Shown: positions 8,892 through 19,344, counted from the stretch's first letter. The stretch: 34,702 nucleotides of DNA from Prevotella sp. (GCA_024681705.1 JAILAI010000045.1:1-34702); one strand, 5' to 3'. The notes: generated by a model from the sequence alone, not told the origin. Translations and numbers: made by a program.

Positions 8892-8921
8892 TTGTTTTGT
8901 CGGATTTTCTTTGTATCTTTG
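8892..8921 (+). promoter_or_regulatory. Promoter of the nitroreductase/KdsC-like/Maf run
   Basis: TTG 8892-8894, N19, TATCTTTG 8914-8921. Confidence 0.6.
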
Positions 8922-8980
8922 CAAGCGGTAGCATCGTCGAGTGCAATGCTGTCGGATACATTATTAAATACTTGATTAAT

Positions 8981-9508
8981 ATGGAAGATTTCAAACAATT
9001 GGTTCAGGTGCGTCGTAGCCACCGGAAATTTACTGAAGAACAGATATCGCCCGAAGATGTTCAGCTCATCCTGAGGGCAGCACTGATGTCGCCAACATCC
9101 AAGAGTCAACGTGCCTGGCATTTCGTTGTCGTAGACGATGCTACAGACATTGAGAAACTTTCTGATGCCAAAGACCTTGGTAGTCAGTTCATCAAGGGTG
9201 CACCGCTTGTCGTCGTCGTCTTGGGCGATCCATTGCAGAACGATTGCTGGGTTGAAGATGGAAGCATTGCCGCCATCTCGATGCAATATCAGGCAGAAGA
9301 TCTAGGTCTTGGCTCTTGCTGGGTGCAGATGCGTGGAAGAGGCCTTTCAGATGGAACAAGTGCCGACACCGTGATTCGTGGCATTCTCGATATTCCTGAG
9401 AATATGAGTTGTCTCTGCGTTTTAGCGTTTGGTCACAAGGCCGACGAGCGCAAACCTCAGAACGAGGACCGACTGAAGTGGGAGCATGTGCATGTTGGTA
9501 AATGGTAA
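8981..9508 (+). CDS. Nitroreductase family protein
   Basis: MEDFKQLVQVRRSHRKFTEEQISPEDVQLILRAALMSPTSKSQRAWHFVVV. Confidence 0.92.
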   Translation: MEDFKQLVQVRRSHRKFTEEQISPEDVQLILRAALMSPTSKSQRAWHFVVVDDATDIEKLSDAKDLGSQFIKGAPLVVVVLGDPLQNDCWVEDGSIAAISMQYQAEDLGLGSCWVQMRGRGLSDGTSADTVIRGILDIPENMSCLCVLAFGHKADERKPQNEDRLKWEHVHVGKW

Positions 9509-9514
9509 TGGCCG

Positions 9515-10033
9515 ATGATTAACTATGATCTGAAGAAAATACGTGCCATCATCTTCGATGTCGACGGAGTGTTGAGTGCTGAAACCATCGTCTTGAATAG
9601 CGATGGTGAACCCTTGCGTACGGTAAATATCAAGGATGGCTATGCCATTCAGCTTGCCCAGAAAGTAGGTTTGCGGATAGCTATCCTCACGGGAGCCTGG
9701 ACGGAAGCCGTCAGATTGCGCTATGAGCGTCTGGGCGTGGAGGATATCTTCATGAAATGTGCCGTTAAGATTAAGACTTATGACGAGTTCCTCGAACGCT
9801 ATGGTTATACTGACGACGAAATCATCTACGTGGGCGATGACATTCCCGACTTCGAAATTATGAAACGCGTTGGTTGCCCGTGTTGCCCTTCGGATGCTTG
9901 TCCTGACATCAAATCAATTAGCCGTTACGTCAGCGATTGCCGAGGTGGTTATGGTTGTGGACGGGACATTATCGAGCAGGTGCTTCGTGCACAAGACAAA
10001 TGGCTTTCAGATGAGCATGCCTTCGGATGGTAA
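9515..10033 (+). CDS. HAD-family phosphatase, KdsC-like (KDO-8-phosphate phosphatase)
   Basis: [54 protein letters not shown]-terminal [13 protein letters not shown]. Confidence 0.88.
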   Translation: MINYDLKKIRAIIFDVDGVLSAETIVLNSDGEPLRTVNIKDGYAIQLAQKVGLRIAILTGAWTEAVRLRYERLGVEDIFMKCAVKIKTYDEFLERYGYTDDEIIYVGDDIPDFEIMKRVGCPCCPSDACPDIKSISRYVSDCRGGYGCGRDIIEQVLRAQDKWLSDEHAFGW

Positions 10034-10059
10034 TGCCCAAACACTATGGTTGTGAAACA

Positions 10060-10626
10060 ATGAATAAGAAAATCATACTTGCAAGCAATAGCCCTCGTAG
10101 ACGAGAACTTTTGGGAGGGCTTGACATTGACTTTGAGGTAAAGGTTTTGCCCGACATCAACGAGAGCTATCCCGAGGGATTGCCGGTAGAGGAGACCGCT
10201 CAGTATATAGCTTCTGAGAAGGCCGCCGCGTATGTGGATTTGATGAAGTCTGACGAGTTGCTGATAACGGCCGATACCATTGTGGTTGTCGATAAGGAGA
10301 TTTTGGGGAAACCTCACGATGTAGAAGATGCCCGTCGAATGCTAAAGCTTATCAGCGGACGAACTCATCAGGTCATTACGGGTGTTTGTCTGATGACAAA
10401 GCAACGGGTGAAGACCTTCTCCGTTTCCACTGATGTCACCTTTAAGATGCTTTCTGACAAGGAAATCGATTACTATATCGAGCACTACAAACCATTCGAC
10501 AAGGCTGGTGCCTATGGCATTCAGGAATGGATAGGCTATATCGGTGTGACGAATCTTTCAGGTTCCTATTTCAATGTGATGGGATTGCCCGTACAACGCA
10601 TCTATACGGAGTTGCAAGACATGTGA
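10060..10626 (+). CDS. maf: Maf family nucleotide pyrophosphatase
   Basis: MNKKIILASNSPRRRELLGGL...ITADTIVVVDKEILGKPHDVEDARRMLKLISGRTHQVITGV. Confidence 0.95.
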   Translation: MNKKIILASNSPRRRELLGGLDIDFEVKVLPDINESYPEGLPVEETAQYIASEKAAAYVDLMKSDELLITADTIVVVDKEILGKPHDVEDARRMLKLISGRTHQVITGVCLMTKQRVKTFSVSTDVTFKMLSDKEIDYYIEHYKPFDKAGAYGIQEWIGYIGVTNLSGSYFNVMGLPVQRIYTELQDM

Positions 10627-11369
10627 CGTCTGAATTCAGCGCATGTGATGGCGGTGGCGATGGCAACGTTGAGACTCTCAGCCGTCTCTTGATGTTCGGG
10701 ATAGCTTGGAATCAAAAGACGTCTATTGATAAGCCGTCCTACTTCTTCAGAAATACCATTACCTTCATTGCCCATCACGATGATTCCGTTGTTGGAAAGC
10801 GGTTGCTCGTAAAGGTTGTCACCGTCGAGGAATGTTCCATATACCGGAATCATGGGCGATAGTTCGCTAAGGTAAGTAGGCAGGTCGGTATAGACGACGT
10901 TTACGCGTGCGATACTTCCCATAGTCGCTTGCACGACTTTTGGATTATAGGTGTCCGCCGTGTTGTTAGAGCAAACGATGGTATGAATCCCAAACCAATC
11001 GGCTATGCGGATGATGGTTCCTAAGTTTCCCGGATCTTGAACACCATCCAACGCCAAGAGTAGTTCTTCTTCAGGATTACCGACATTCAAATTCTCAGAG
11101 GGTAGGGGAAAGAGCCCAAGCACCTGCTGAGGGTGTTGAAGGAAACTGATTTTCCGGAGTTCGTCTTCTGTCGCAATGACATCGTCAAACCGCTTGCCGA
11201 AAGTTTGTTGACGGAACCATTCTTCGGTAGCTATCAGGCGATAAGGTGTGTACTTGCCGAGCAGGTCGCCCACCACTTTGGGACCTTCAGCAACGAACAG
11301 CCCTTCCTTCTGCCGACCTTTCTTCTGGTCGAGCGAACGGACGAGTTTCATCAAGTTTTTGCTAATCAT
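10602..11369 (-). CDS. TrmH/SpoU-family RNA methyltransferase
   Basis: LLALDGVQDPGNLGTIIRIADWFGI...VMGNEGNGIS...LLIPSYPEHQETAESLNVAIATAI. ATG chosen at 11369, next to a -7 box. Confidence 0.93.
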   Translation of the reverse strand: MISKNLMKLVRSLDQKKGRQKEGLFVAEGPKVVGDLLGKYTPYRLIATEEWFRQQTFGKRFDDVIATEDELRKISFLQHPQQVLGLFPLPSENLNVGNPEEELLLALDGVQDPGNLGTIIRIADWFGIHTIVCSNNTADTYNPKVVQATMGSIARVNVVYTDLPTYLSELSPMIPVYGTFLDGDNLYEQPLSNNGIIVMGNEGNGISEEVGRLINRRLLIPSYPEHQETAESLNVAIATAITCAEFRRHMSCNSV

Positions 11370-11373
11370 AGCG

Positions 11374-11404
11374 CAAAAGTACAAAAAAATTGCTAATTTT
11401 GCAA
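11374..11404 (-). promoter_or_regulatory. Promoter of TrmH-family gene
   Basis: Minus-strand TACTTTTG 11374-11381, N20, TTG 11402-11404; 4 nt from the ATG. Confidence 0.55.
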
Positions 11405-11434
11405 TCAAATTCAAGAATTGTGGTAAGATTGTAC

Positions 11435-13552
11435 ATGAAAATATGGTTGGGAGTAGTCGGAATGCTTGTTCTGGCCGCTTGTTCCTCGTCAGAGCAATTG
11501 GCTGAGGACACACTCCTCTTACATAGTGTCAAGGTACAATCCGATAGCAAAGAAGTGAATGTGGCCAGTTTGGAACCCTATGTTCGACAACGTCCCACCG
11601 TGAAATGGTTTGTACTCAAGAAGGATGTTCCTCTCGATACAATGCTGACACGACAGAGTTGCGAGGATTTGCTCACGGCTATGCAAAACATGGGTTATAT
11701 GAATGCTCAGGTGAGTATGGACACTATCGTCGGTAAAAAACACAAGGTGGATCTTGTTTACAACCTAAGTCCAGGCCAGCCTTTCTTCATCAGAAGCATT
11801 CGTCGTGAGATTGCTGATAGTGAAATCGAGAAGTTGTTGCTTCAGCATCCCGAGGTTCTTCAGTTGGAAGAAGGAATGATTTTTTCGGTGAATGAGCTCA
11901 ACAACGAACGTAAGCGCATCACAAGCTTGCTCAACAACAATGGTTATTTCAAGTTCCATAAGGAGTACATCCGCTTTACGGCTGATAGTACAAGAGGCTC
12001 GCGAATGGTAGACCTTACTATGCACCTCATGCCATATAAGGCAAGTAACGATGCTCCTGAGGTGAACCATCCGAACTACACCGTTCGAAATGTGACGTAT
12101 ACGAGTGGTGATGAGCAAGGAAACATCCATTTACGTCCGAAGGTGCTTCAAGAGAACACTTGGATAAGTGAAAACGCTCCTTATAGTGCCAATGATTTGC
12201 AAAAGACATATAATCACTTTGGCAAGCTCTCGGCGGTGAAATATACCAATATCCGATTCTCTGAAGTTCCCGATACAACACTTCTCGATTGCAATATTCA
12301 GGTGAGCACCAACAAGCCTAACACCTTGAGTTTTCAACCTGAGGGAACCAATACCGCTGGCGACTTGGGTGCGGCCGCATCGCTTACCTACGAAAACAGA
12401 AATCTCTTCCGAGGTTCAGAGACCTTCAGCATTCAGTTGCGCGGAGCCTTTGAAGCCATCACTGGTCTTGAGGGCTATCAGAATCAGGACTACGAGGAGT
12501 ATAATGTAGAGGCGAAGCTTACATTCCCGCGTTTCATTGCCCCATTCATCTCGAAGAGTTATCGTCGGCGTAGTACAGCCATTTCCGAGCTGATGCTGAG
12601 CCATAACCTTCAGAATCGTCCGGAGTTCCATCGTCGACTTTTCAATGCCGCCTGGCGTTATCGTTGGAGTGATGCGTCAACTCATACCTCCTATCGTGCT
12701 GATGTCATCGACTTGAACTATATCTACATGCCTTGGATATCGCCAACCTTCAAGCACGACTATCTCGATAGTGTATCAAATAGAAATGCCATTCTTCGCT
12801 ACAACTATGCCGATTTGTTCATCATGAAGATTGGTTTCTCGCTTTCGTATGCTTATGGTAATCATGCTTTCAAGGCTAATGTGGAGACGGCAGGCAATCT
12901 TCTTAATGCCACTTCAAATCTCTTTGGATCGCATACGAATGAACATGGGCAGCACACCTTATTTAATATAGCCTTTGCCCAATATGCAAAAGCCGACTTC
13001 GACTATGTGCATACCGTCCGTTTCAGTTCTAATAACGAGTTAGCTTTGCACGCGGGATTCGGCATCGCCTATCCTTATGGTAATAGTCAGGTGTTGCCTT
13101 TCGAGAAACGATATTTTTCGGGTGGTGCCAACTCCGTTCGAGGATGGAGCGTCAGGGGATTGGGACCAGGAAAGTTTCATGGCAACAATGGAGCCATCGA
13201 TTTCATCAACCAGACGGGCGACATGAAGCTTGACCTAAATATGGAATATCGCACTTTCCTCTTTTGGAAACTGATGGGAGCCGTCTTCATCGATGCTGGA
13301 AATATCTGGACGCTTCGTGCTTACGATGAACAACCGGGTGGACAATTCAAATTCGATGAGTTCTACAAACAAATAGCCGTTGCCTATGGTGTAGGACTTC
13401 GTCTGAACTTTGGCTATTTCATCTTGCGCTTCGATGCAGGCATGAAAGCTATTAACCCAGCTTATGAGTCAGATGAAGAGCATTGGGCCATTGTTCATCC
13501 CAAATTGAGTCGCGACTTCGCCTTCCATTTTGCCGTAGGTCTACCGTTCTAA
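11435..13552 (+). CDS. BamA/TamA-family outer-membrane assembly lipoprotein
   Basis: Lipoprotein signal MKIWLGVVGMLVLAACSSS; POTRA-like region; C-terminal barrel with FSGGANSVRGWSVRGLGPG and terminal FAVGLPF. Confidence 0.9.
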   Translation: MKIWLGVVGMLVLAACSSSEQLAEDTLLLHSVKVQSDSKEVNVASLEPYVRQRPTVKWFVLKKDVPLDTMLTRQSCEDLLTAMQNMGYMNAQVSMDTIVGKKHKVDLVYNLSPGQPFFIRSIRREIADSEIEKLLLQHPEVLQLEEGMIFSVNELNNERKRITSLLNNNGYFKFHKEYIRFTADSTRGSRMVDLTMHLMPYKASNDAPEVNHPNYTVRNVTYTSGDEQGNIHLRPKVLQENTWISENAPYSANDLQKTYNHFGKLSAVKYTNIRFSEVPDTTLLDCNIQVSTNKPNTLSFQPEGTNTAGDLGAAASLTYENRNLFRGSETFSIQLRGAFEAITGLEGYQNQDYEEYNVEAKLTFPRFIAPFISKSYRRRSTAISELMLSHNLQNRPEFHRRLFNAAWRYRWSDASTHTSYRADVIDLNYIYMPWISPTFKHDYLDSVSNRNAILRYNYADLFIMKIGFSLSYAYGNHAFKANVETAGNLLNATSNLFGSHTNEHGQHTLFNIAFAQYAKADFDYVHTVRFSSNNELALHAGFGIAYPYGNSQVLPFEKRYFSGGANSVRGWSVRGLGPGKFHGNNGAIDFINQTGDMKLDLNMEYRTFLFWKLMGAVFIDAGNIWTLRAYDEQPGGQFKFDEFYKQIAVAYGVGLRLNFGYFILRFDAGMKAINPAYESDEEHWAIVHPKLSRDFAFHFAVGLPF

Positions 13553-13681
13553 ATCTTTGCGTCTTATTGTTTTCCAAGTTTTGTTCTCCTACTCTTTTGG
13601 AAGGAGTTGGCAAGGTTTCTCCAATAAGGAAGCCCCTGCGCAGAGCGAACTCTAAACACAGGGGCGGAATGAAAGGAGGAG

Positions 13682-13754
<73 letters not shown>

Positions 13755-13907
13755 TTTTGGTTTTGTTTTGCGGGTGCAAAGGTACGATATTTTCTTGAAG
13801 AAAAAAAGCTTTTGCCTTAAAATCTTCCTTGTTTAACATTCTGTAACAAAACCCGTAACTCCTTTTGAACATTCATTTTTTCAACCATTCTTTTCTAATT
13901 GGCTGAC

Positions 13908-15023
13908 CTATTTGCTTTTAAGTGGATTCCAGCCTTGTGCGGTCAGTTCCATCTCCTGATCATCGCGTGTAACCAGCATTGTTCCCAGTTCGGGCTTCGT
14001 GATGTGGCCAATCACCTTCACACCTTCCACCTCTTGTATCTTCTCGTAGTCGCCGATGGGAATGGTGAACAGCAGTTCGTAGTCCTCACCACCATTAAGA
14101 GCGCAAGTCGTCACGTTCATGTTCAGTTCCTCGGCCATCACTGCCGTCTGGTAGTCTATGGGAATGTTTTTCTCGTAGATGCGGCATCCGGTTTTGCTTT
14201 GTTTGCAAATGTGAAGGATTTCGCTAGAGAGTCCGTCGCTGATGTCCATCATTGCGGTGGGTTGGATGTTGGCTTCTTTCAGATTTTCGATGATGTCGCC
14301 ACGAGCCTCTGGCTTCAGTTGTCGTTGTAGCAGATACTCCTTGCCCGAGAATTCTGGCTGGAAATCCTTTACGATGTTCCATTGTTGGTTGAACATCTCG
14401 CGCTTCTGCTCGTAAGTTCCATCGGCCTTTGCTTCTTTAATCTTTTTGTTCAGGTCGTCAATCTGCTGGTAGTAAACAATCTTTTCGCGTTCCAACAACT
14501 GAAGGCCCATGTAGGCGGCCCCCAGATCACCACTCACGCAAACGAGGTCGGTATCATGGGCACCACTACGATAAACAATATCTTCTTTCCGAGCTTCGCC
14601 AATGCATGTGATGCTGATGGCAAGTCCGGTGAGCGATGAGGTGGTGTCACCACCCACGATGTCGATGTTCCAACGGTCGCAAGCCATTCGCAAACCGCTA
14701 TAGAAGAGCTCTAAGTCTTCCACATTGAAGCGTTTGCTCAGGGCAAGACTTACGGTCATCTGACGAGGTGTGCCGTTCATGGCGAAGATGTCGCTTATGT
14801 TCACCATTGCCGATTTATAACCCAGATGTTGTAAATCGATATAGGTGAGGTCGAAGTGCACGCCCTCCATGAGCATGTCCGTCGTCACCAGCACTTCAGT
14901 TTCGGGATATCCCAATACGGCACAATCGTCGCCAACTCCGCGATGGGTAGATGTGTTTTTTATTTCAATATCTTTGGTGAGTCGGTCAATAAGACCGAAC
15001 TCACCGAGTTTTGCTATTTCCAT
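13908..15023 (-). CDS. thiL: Thiamine-monophosphate kinase
   Basis: EFGLIDRLTKDI...GVGDDCAVLGYPETEVLVTTDMLMEGVHFDLTYIDLQHLGYKSAMVNISDIFAMNGTP; MDISDGLSSEI. Confidence 0.95.
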   Translation of the reverse strand: MEIAKLGEFGLIDRLTKDIEIKNTSTHRGVGDDCAVLGYPETEVLVTTDMLMEGVHFDLTYIDLQHLGYKSAMVNISDIFAMNGTPRQMTVSLALSKRFNVEDLELFYSGLRMACDRWNIDIVGGDTTSSLTGLAISITCIGEARKEDIVYRSGAHDTDLVCVSGDLGAAYMGLQLLEREKIVYYQQIDDLNKKIKEAKADGTYEQKREMFNQQWNIVKDFQPEFSGKEYLLQRQLKPEARGDIIENLKEANIQPTAMMDISDGLSSEILHICKQSKTGCRIYEKNIPIDYQTAVMAEELNMNVTTCALNGGEDYELLFTIPIGDYEKIQEVEGVKVIGHITKPELGTMLVTRDDQEMELTAQGWNPLKSK

Positions 15024-15056
15024 TGTAAGTGTTTTGAATGAGCGGTGGGAGCGAGT

Positions 15057-15866
15057 TTAGCTACGACGAATCATTTCGCGCATGATTTCCGTCATGAGAG
15101 GTTGTGCGGCATTGGCTGCCTCTTGCACCTCTTCGTGGCTTACCTCAACGGGAACGTCGAAACCGCCAAGATCCGTAATGACCGAAACGCCGAACGTCTT
15201 GATTCCGCAATGGTGTGCTACAATGACTTCGGGAACGGTGCTCATGCCAACCGCATCGGTGCCAAAGAATCGGAACATGCGATATTCAGCTGGAGTCTCG
15301 AAGGTGGGACCCTGCACGCCGATATAGGTTCCATGTTTCACTTCGATGCCTTTCTCCTTAGCAATCTCATCGGCCAGAGCCACAAGCTTCAAGTCGTAGG
15401 GTTCGTGCATGTCGGGGAATCGAGGACCAGTGGGGAAGTTCTTTCCGCGAAGAGGGTGATCGGGGAAGAAGTTGATGTGGTCGGTAATGATCATCAGGTC
15501 GCCAATCTTGAAATCAGGATTCATGCCACCAGCCGCATTACTTACGAAGAGCGTTTTGATGCCTAGCTCGTACATCACTCTCTCGGGGAACGTCACTTCC
15601 TTCATGTTGTAGCCCTCGTAGTAGTGGAAGCGGCCTTGCATGGCCATAATGTCCTTATCGCCCAGTTTTCCGAAGATGAGTTTGCCCGAATGGCCCTCAA
15701 CCGTAGAAACGGGGAAGTTTGGGATACTGGAGTAAGGGAACTCGTATTTGTCGGTGATTTCTGTTGCCAGCTGTCCGAGACCAGTTCCCAGAATGATGGC
15801 CGTTGTTGGACTTGTGGTCATCCTCTGCTTCAGCCAGGATGCCGTTTCTTGGATTTTTTCGTACAT
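15057..15866 (-). CDS. Purine nucleoside phosphorylase (PNP family)
   Basis: IILGTGLGQLA...GRFHYYEGY...FVSNAAGGMNPDFKIGDLMIITDHIN...VGMSTVPEVIVAHHCGI. Confidence 0.95.
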   Translation of the reverse strand: MYEKIQETASWLKQRMTTSPTTAIILGTGLGQLATEITDKYEFPYSSIPNFPVSTVEGHSGKLIFGKLGDKDIMAMQGRFHYYEGYNMKEVTFPERVMYELGIKTLFVSNAAGGMNPDFKIGDLMIITDHINFFPDHPLRGKNFPTGPRFPDMHEPYDLKLVALADEIAKEKGIEVKHGTYIGVQGPTFETPAEYRMFRFFGTDAVGMSTVPEVIVAHHCGIKTFGVSVITDLGGFDVPVEVSHEEVQEAANAAQPLMTEIMREMIRRS

Positions 15867-16019
15867 ACTGTTCCTTGTTTTTTAATGATACTTGATGTGT
15901 GCTGATAATGCAGGACAAAGCAGAGTGGGGGACAAACGGACACGATAAGATTTTCATGTCGTCGTTACGTTGAATCTCATGGCTCCTTTCCTTCGTTCTG
16001 CATGTTTCAGAATCTGTGG

Positions 16020-16050
16020 CAAAGATAGCAAATATTTCTGATATAAACAA
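16020..16050 (-). promoter_or_regulatory. Promoter of PNP-thiL unit
   Basis: Minus-strand TATCTTTG 16020-16027, N20, TTG 16048-16050. Confidence 0.5.
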
Positions 16051-16195
16051 GAGATGTGTATAAATAAAAAGTGGCTTTTATTTTGGTATGCTAACAAATA
16101 AGTTCGTTAAGAGCTTGATTTGGTCATTGCTCGTATGCTCGATTCACGTATTGGTGTTTAATGTTATCATTTTCTTTGGCTTTTGAGACGATTGA

Positions 16196-16305
16196 GACAA
16201 ATCGCCAAAATCAATGATGAAAACCGCCAATATTCGTGATGAATTGCGCCAATATTCATGATGAATTGCGCCAATATTCGTGACTCGTTTTGCCGATATG
16301 TTTAG
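16196..16305. repeat. Five-unit 22-bp-period intergenic array (locus B)
   Basis: GCC cores at 16204, 16226, 16248, 16270 and 16292. Best units: tgaaaaccgccaatattcgtga / tgaattgcgccaatattcatga / tgaattgcgccaatattcgtga. Confidence 0.88.
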
Positions 16306-16383
16306 GCACCTTAGATATTACATCTTTTCCAAACTATAGGAATAATTCGTAAGGGATTGAAAATCAGTGATTTCAGTACTTTT

Positions 16384-17529
16384 TTAGAACTTAATGGTTG
16401 TCTTGGATTTTCCTTCTTTTGGTTCTTTTTTCCTATTTGATAGCGTACTTTTTCTGGAGTTCTTTGTGACGTAGCCGATAATTTTATCGTTGAACTCTTC
16501 CTGCTGGTTGAGCATAAACTCAATTTCGACCGGAAGCATATAGATGTTTTGTCGGACTTCGTCAGAAAGGCCTTCAATGCCGAATAGACGTGCATTGTCC
16601 TTCTCTGTTGTAATGATCATCTTCGGCGAAGGCATAGCCTCGAATGTTTCGTTGATTCGGCGTATGTCTTTCTTCTTGAACTGATGATGGTCGGGGAAGA
16701 CAAGCGGGGTGATGTTCTTTGTGTAAGGCTCAAGGTCGATAATCATCTGCTTGGGCGATGCAATGCCCGTGAGCAAGAGGATGTTCTGCTCGGGTGTGAT
16801 GCTATCAATTTTCTTGTTTCCTCCCTGATAAAGAGGTTTCAAGTCACCATATTTAAGCGTGGTGAAGAACAATTTCTGGTAAGGGTAGAGGTTGAGAGCC
16901 CTTGTGAGCACGCGATATTCCATGGGCTTGAGATTTCGCGGACACTTGGTCACGATGACGATATCGGCTCGGTTCTTCTCTTGCTTCGGTTCGCGAAGGC
17001 GTCCAGCTGGCAAGAGCTTGTCGTAGATGATGAGACGATGGTAGTCGACGAGGAGGATGTTTACTCCTGGTTTCACGTAACGATGCTGGTAGGCATCGTC
17101 GAGCAAAATGACATCTGTTTCCTTTGTCGTTTCGTCGGTCGTGAGCCGTTCTATACCTCTACATCTATCAGCATCGACGGCAATAAACGCATTAGGATAT
17201 TTCGTGAACATCTGATAAGGTTCGTCACCAATATCTCTCATCATTGTATCCTTATCAGCCAGCACGTAGCCTCGACTCTTCCTCTTGTACCCTCGGCTTA
17301 GGACGGCCACTTTCACCTTGTCTTCGAGCAACCGGATGAGATACTCCACATGGGGGGTTTTCCCCGATCCGCCGACGGTGATGTTGCCGACGGAGATGAC
17401 GGGAACCTTAAAACTTCGGCTCTTCAGAATGCCCATATCGAAGAGTTGGTTGCGCACCCCCACGCCAACTCCATAGAGCCAGCTAAAGGGGAGCAGCCAT
17501 TCGCGTATCTTAATGAAGTCGCCTTCCAT
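16384..17529 (-). CDS. lpxK: Tetraacyldisaccharide 4'-kinase
   Basis: SVGNITVGGSGKTPHVEYLIRLL...VAVLSRGYKRKSRGYVL...DIGDEPYQMF...LLDDAYQHRYV. Confidence 0.96.
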   Translation of the reverse strand: MEGDFIKIREWLLPFSWLYGVGVGVRNQLFDMGILKSRSFKVPVISVGNITVGGSGKTPHVEYLIRLLEDKVKVAVLSRGYKRKSRGYVLADKDTMMRDIGDEPYQMFTKYPNAFIAVDADRCRGIERLTTDETTKETDVILLDDAYQHRYVKPGVNILLVDYHRLIIYDKLLPAGRLREPKQEKNRADIVIVTKCPRNLKPMEYRVLTRALNLYPYQKLFFTTLKYGDLKPLYQGGNKKIDSITPEQNILLLTGIASPKQMIIDLEPYTKNITPLVFPDHHQFKKKDIRRINETFEAMPSPKMIITTEKDNARLFGIEGLSDEVRQNIYMLPVEIEFMLNQQEEFNDKIIGYVTKNSRKSTLSNRKKEPKEGKSKTTIKF

Positions 17530-17562
17530 GTTGAGAGGGTTAATAGATCGGTTTGCTAAAGA

Positions 17563-19344
17563 TTATTTAATGTTAATGCTAAAGGGAATGCGTGCCTGGA
17601 TGGCGTTCTGATGGTTGAGGCTCTTCATGAGCATAACAGGCTCGTAGAGGTCGCCCAATGCCGAGCGCATCTGTGCATCGAGATAGTTGTTGTGAACTTC
17701 GCCGCTGGCTTTGAGCAACTCTTCCATAAAGTCACTGGGACCAGGATAGCTCTTCGTGTAATACTCCGAGAGCTTAGCCAGCTGAGCGGCTTTCTTGATA
17801 GCTTCATCGAGTCCTCCAAGTTGGTCGACGAGTTTTATCTTCAATGCGTCTTTACCCAACCATACGTGTCCTTGGGCAATTGCTTCTACGGCATCAACGC
17901 TGAGATGTCTTCCGTCGGCCACACGTTGGCGGAACAACTTATAGCCACGATCGATATACATGTTGAGATAACTCATTTCCTCTTCGTTGAACGGACGTGA
18001 AGGTGTTCCGAAGGATGCATTCTTGTTGGTCTTGACTTCGTCGAACTTCACTCCGAGTTTCTGGGTGAGCAATTGGCTCATGTCTGGGAACATGCCGAAG
18101 ATACCGATAGAACCTGTAAGCGTAGTGGGTTCGGCCACAATCCAGTTGGCATCGCAACTGATGTAATAGCCGCCCGAAGCTGCCATTCCGCCCATTGAAA
18201 CGACAACGGGTTTCTTGGCCTTGAGATTCTTGACGGCGTGCCAAATCTGCTCAGAAGCGAAAGCGGAACCACCACCGCTATTTACGCGGAGGACAACGGC
18301 CTTGATGTCGTCGTCGTTCATGAGTTCCTCGAGATCCTTGCTCACTTCGTTGCCAACAATGAGATGTCCCTGACCACCCATGACGTCGCTTGTTGACTCG
18401 TCTACGATGTCGCCAAAAGCATAGTATACGGCGATGCGTTCACCATCGTGACTCTTCTCCTTGACATTTTGCATCTGTGCAACGCTAACCTGATTGATGT
18501 CATCGTCGTCTTCCAACTTGAGGAGTTTCTTCACTTCATTCTTCACTTCGTTGGTATAAATGAGTTTGTCAACCATCTTATACTTGACGAGGTTTTGAGC
18601 ATCCTCGAACATGATGAGGCGATCGGCATACGCGTTGAGCGAGTCCTTGCTGATTTTGCGGCTTTCGGACACATCGTTAAGCATGCTATCCCAAATGCCG
18701 TTGACATAAACCGTTACCTGTTCGCGGTTGGGGTCGCTCATTTGGTCGGCGGTAAACATTTCAGGTGCGCTTTTGTAGGCACCCACCTTGGCCAATTGCA
18801 TCTTTACGCCAAACTTAGCCATGAGGTCTTTGAGGAAATAAGGCTGAGAAGAAAGGCCGTGCCAGTCGACCATACCTTGAGGATTCATCCATATTTTATC
18901 GGCGACACTTGCAATGTAGTAGGTTCCTTGTGTGAATTGGTCGCTATAGGCAACTATCCATTTTCCGGATTTTTTGAAATCGGCAAGGGCCTTGCGCAAT
19001 GCTTGCATAGAGGCGGGGGAATCGGTAGTGAACATGCCGGCCTCGATGTAGATGCCCTTGATGTTCTCATTGTCCTTTGCCTTCTTGATGGCCTTGATGG
19101 TTTCATCGAGACCTGATTCTTTGGCAAGTTCACCACCAAGAATCGTAAGCAGATCGTTGCCCGCTTGTTCATTCATGGTGCCTTTGAGATCCAGCACGAG
19201 AACAGTGTTGTCCTTCACGTTAGTCGTGGTATCAGCAGAGGCTACCATACCCGCAATGCTCATGATGCCTAAAATACTCATGATGAGCATAAACACGAAA
19301 ATGCCTGCCACTGTGGCCAGCATATACTTCAAGAAATCTTTCAT
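17563..19344 (-). CDS. sppA: Signal peptide peptidase SppA (67K type)
   Basis: MKDFLKYMLATVAGIFVFMLI...; VVVSMGGMAASGGYYISCDANWIVAEPTTLTGSIGIFG; duplicated S49 domains. Confidence 0.95.
   Translation of the reverse strand: MKDFLKYMLATVAGIFVFMLIMSILGIMSIAGMVASADTTTNVKDNTVLVLDLKGTMNEQAGNDLLTILGGELAKESGLDETIKAIKKAKDNENIKGIYIEAGMFTTDSPASMQALRKALADFKKSGKWIVAYSDQFTQGTYYIASVADKIWMNPQGMVDWHGLSSQPYFLKDLMAKFGVKMQLAKVGAYKSAPEMFTADQMSDPNREQVTVYVNGIWDSMLNDVSESRKISKDSLNAYADRLIMFEDAQNLVKYKMVDKLIYTNEVKNEVKKLLKLEDDDDINQVSVAQMQNVKEKSHDGERIAVYYAFGDIVDESTSDVMGGQGHLIVGNEVSKDLEELMNDDDIKAVVLRVNSGGGSAFASEQIWHAVKNLKAKKPVVVSMGGMAASGGYYISCDANWIVAEPTTLTGSIGIFGMFPDMSQLLTQKLGVKFDEVKTNKNASFGTPSRPFNEEEMSYLNMYIDRGYKLFRQRVADGRHLSVDAVEAIAQGHVWLGKDALKIKLVDQLGGLDEAIKKAAQLAKLSEYYTKSYPGPSDFMEELLKASGEVHNNYLDAQMRSALGDLYEPVMLMKSLNHQNAIQARIPFSINIK

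Noticed and set aside
13632-13665. GCCCCTG...CAGGGGC hairpin as terminator of tRNA-Phe
   Set aside because: The stem is real but the loop is ~20 nt and there is no strong T tract on the minus strand, so it is not called.
16196-16305. Possible CRISPR array
   Set aside because: Units are contiguous 22-mers with no unique spacers and no cas genes in the window.
18448-19116. 222-aa plus-strand ORF opposite sppA
   Set aside because: Shadow of sppA; no recognisable motif.
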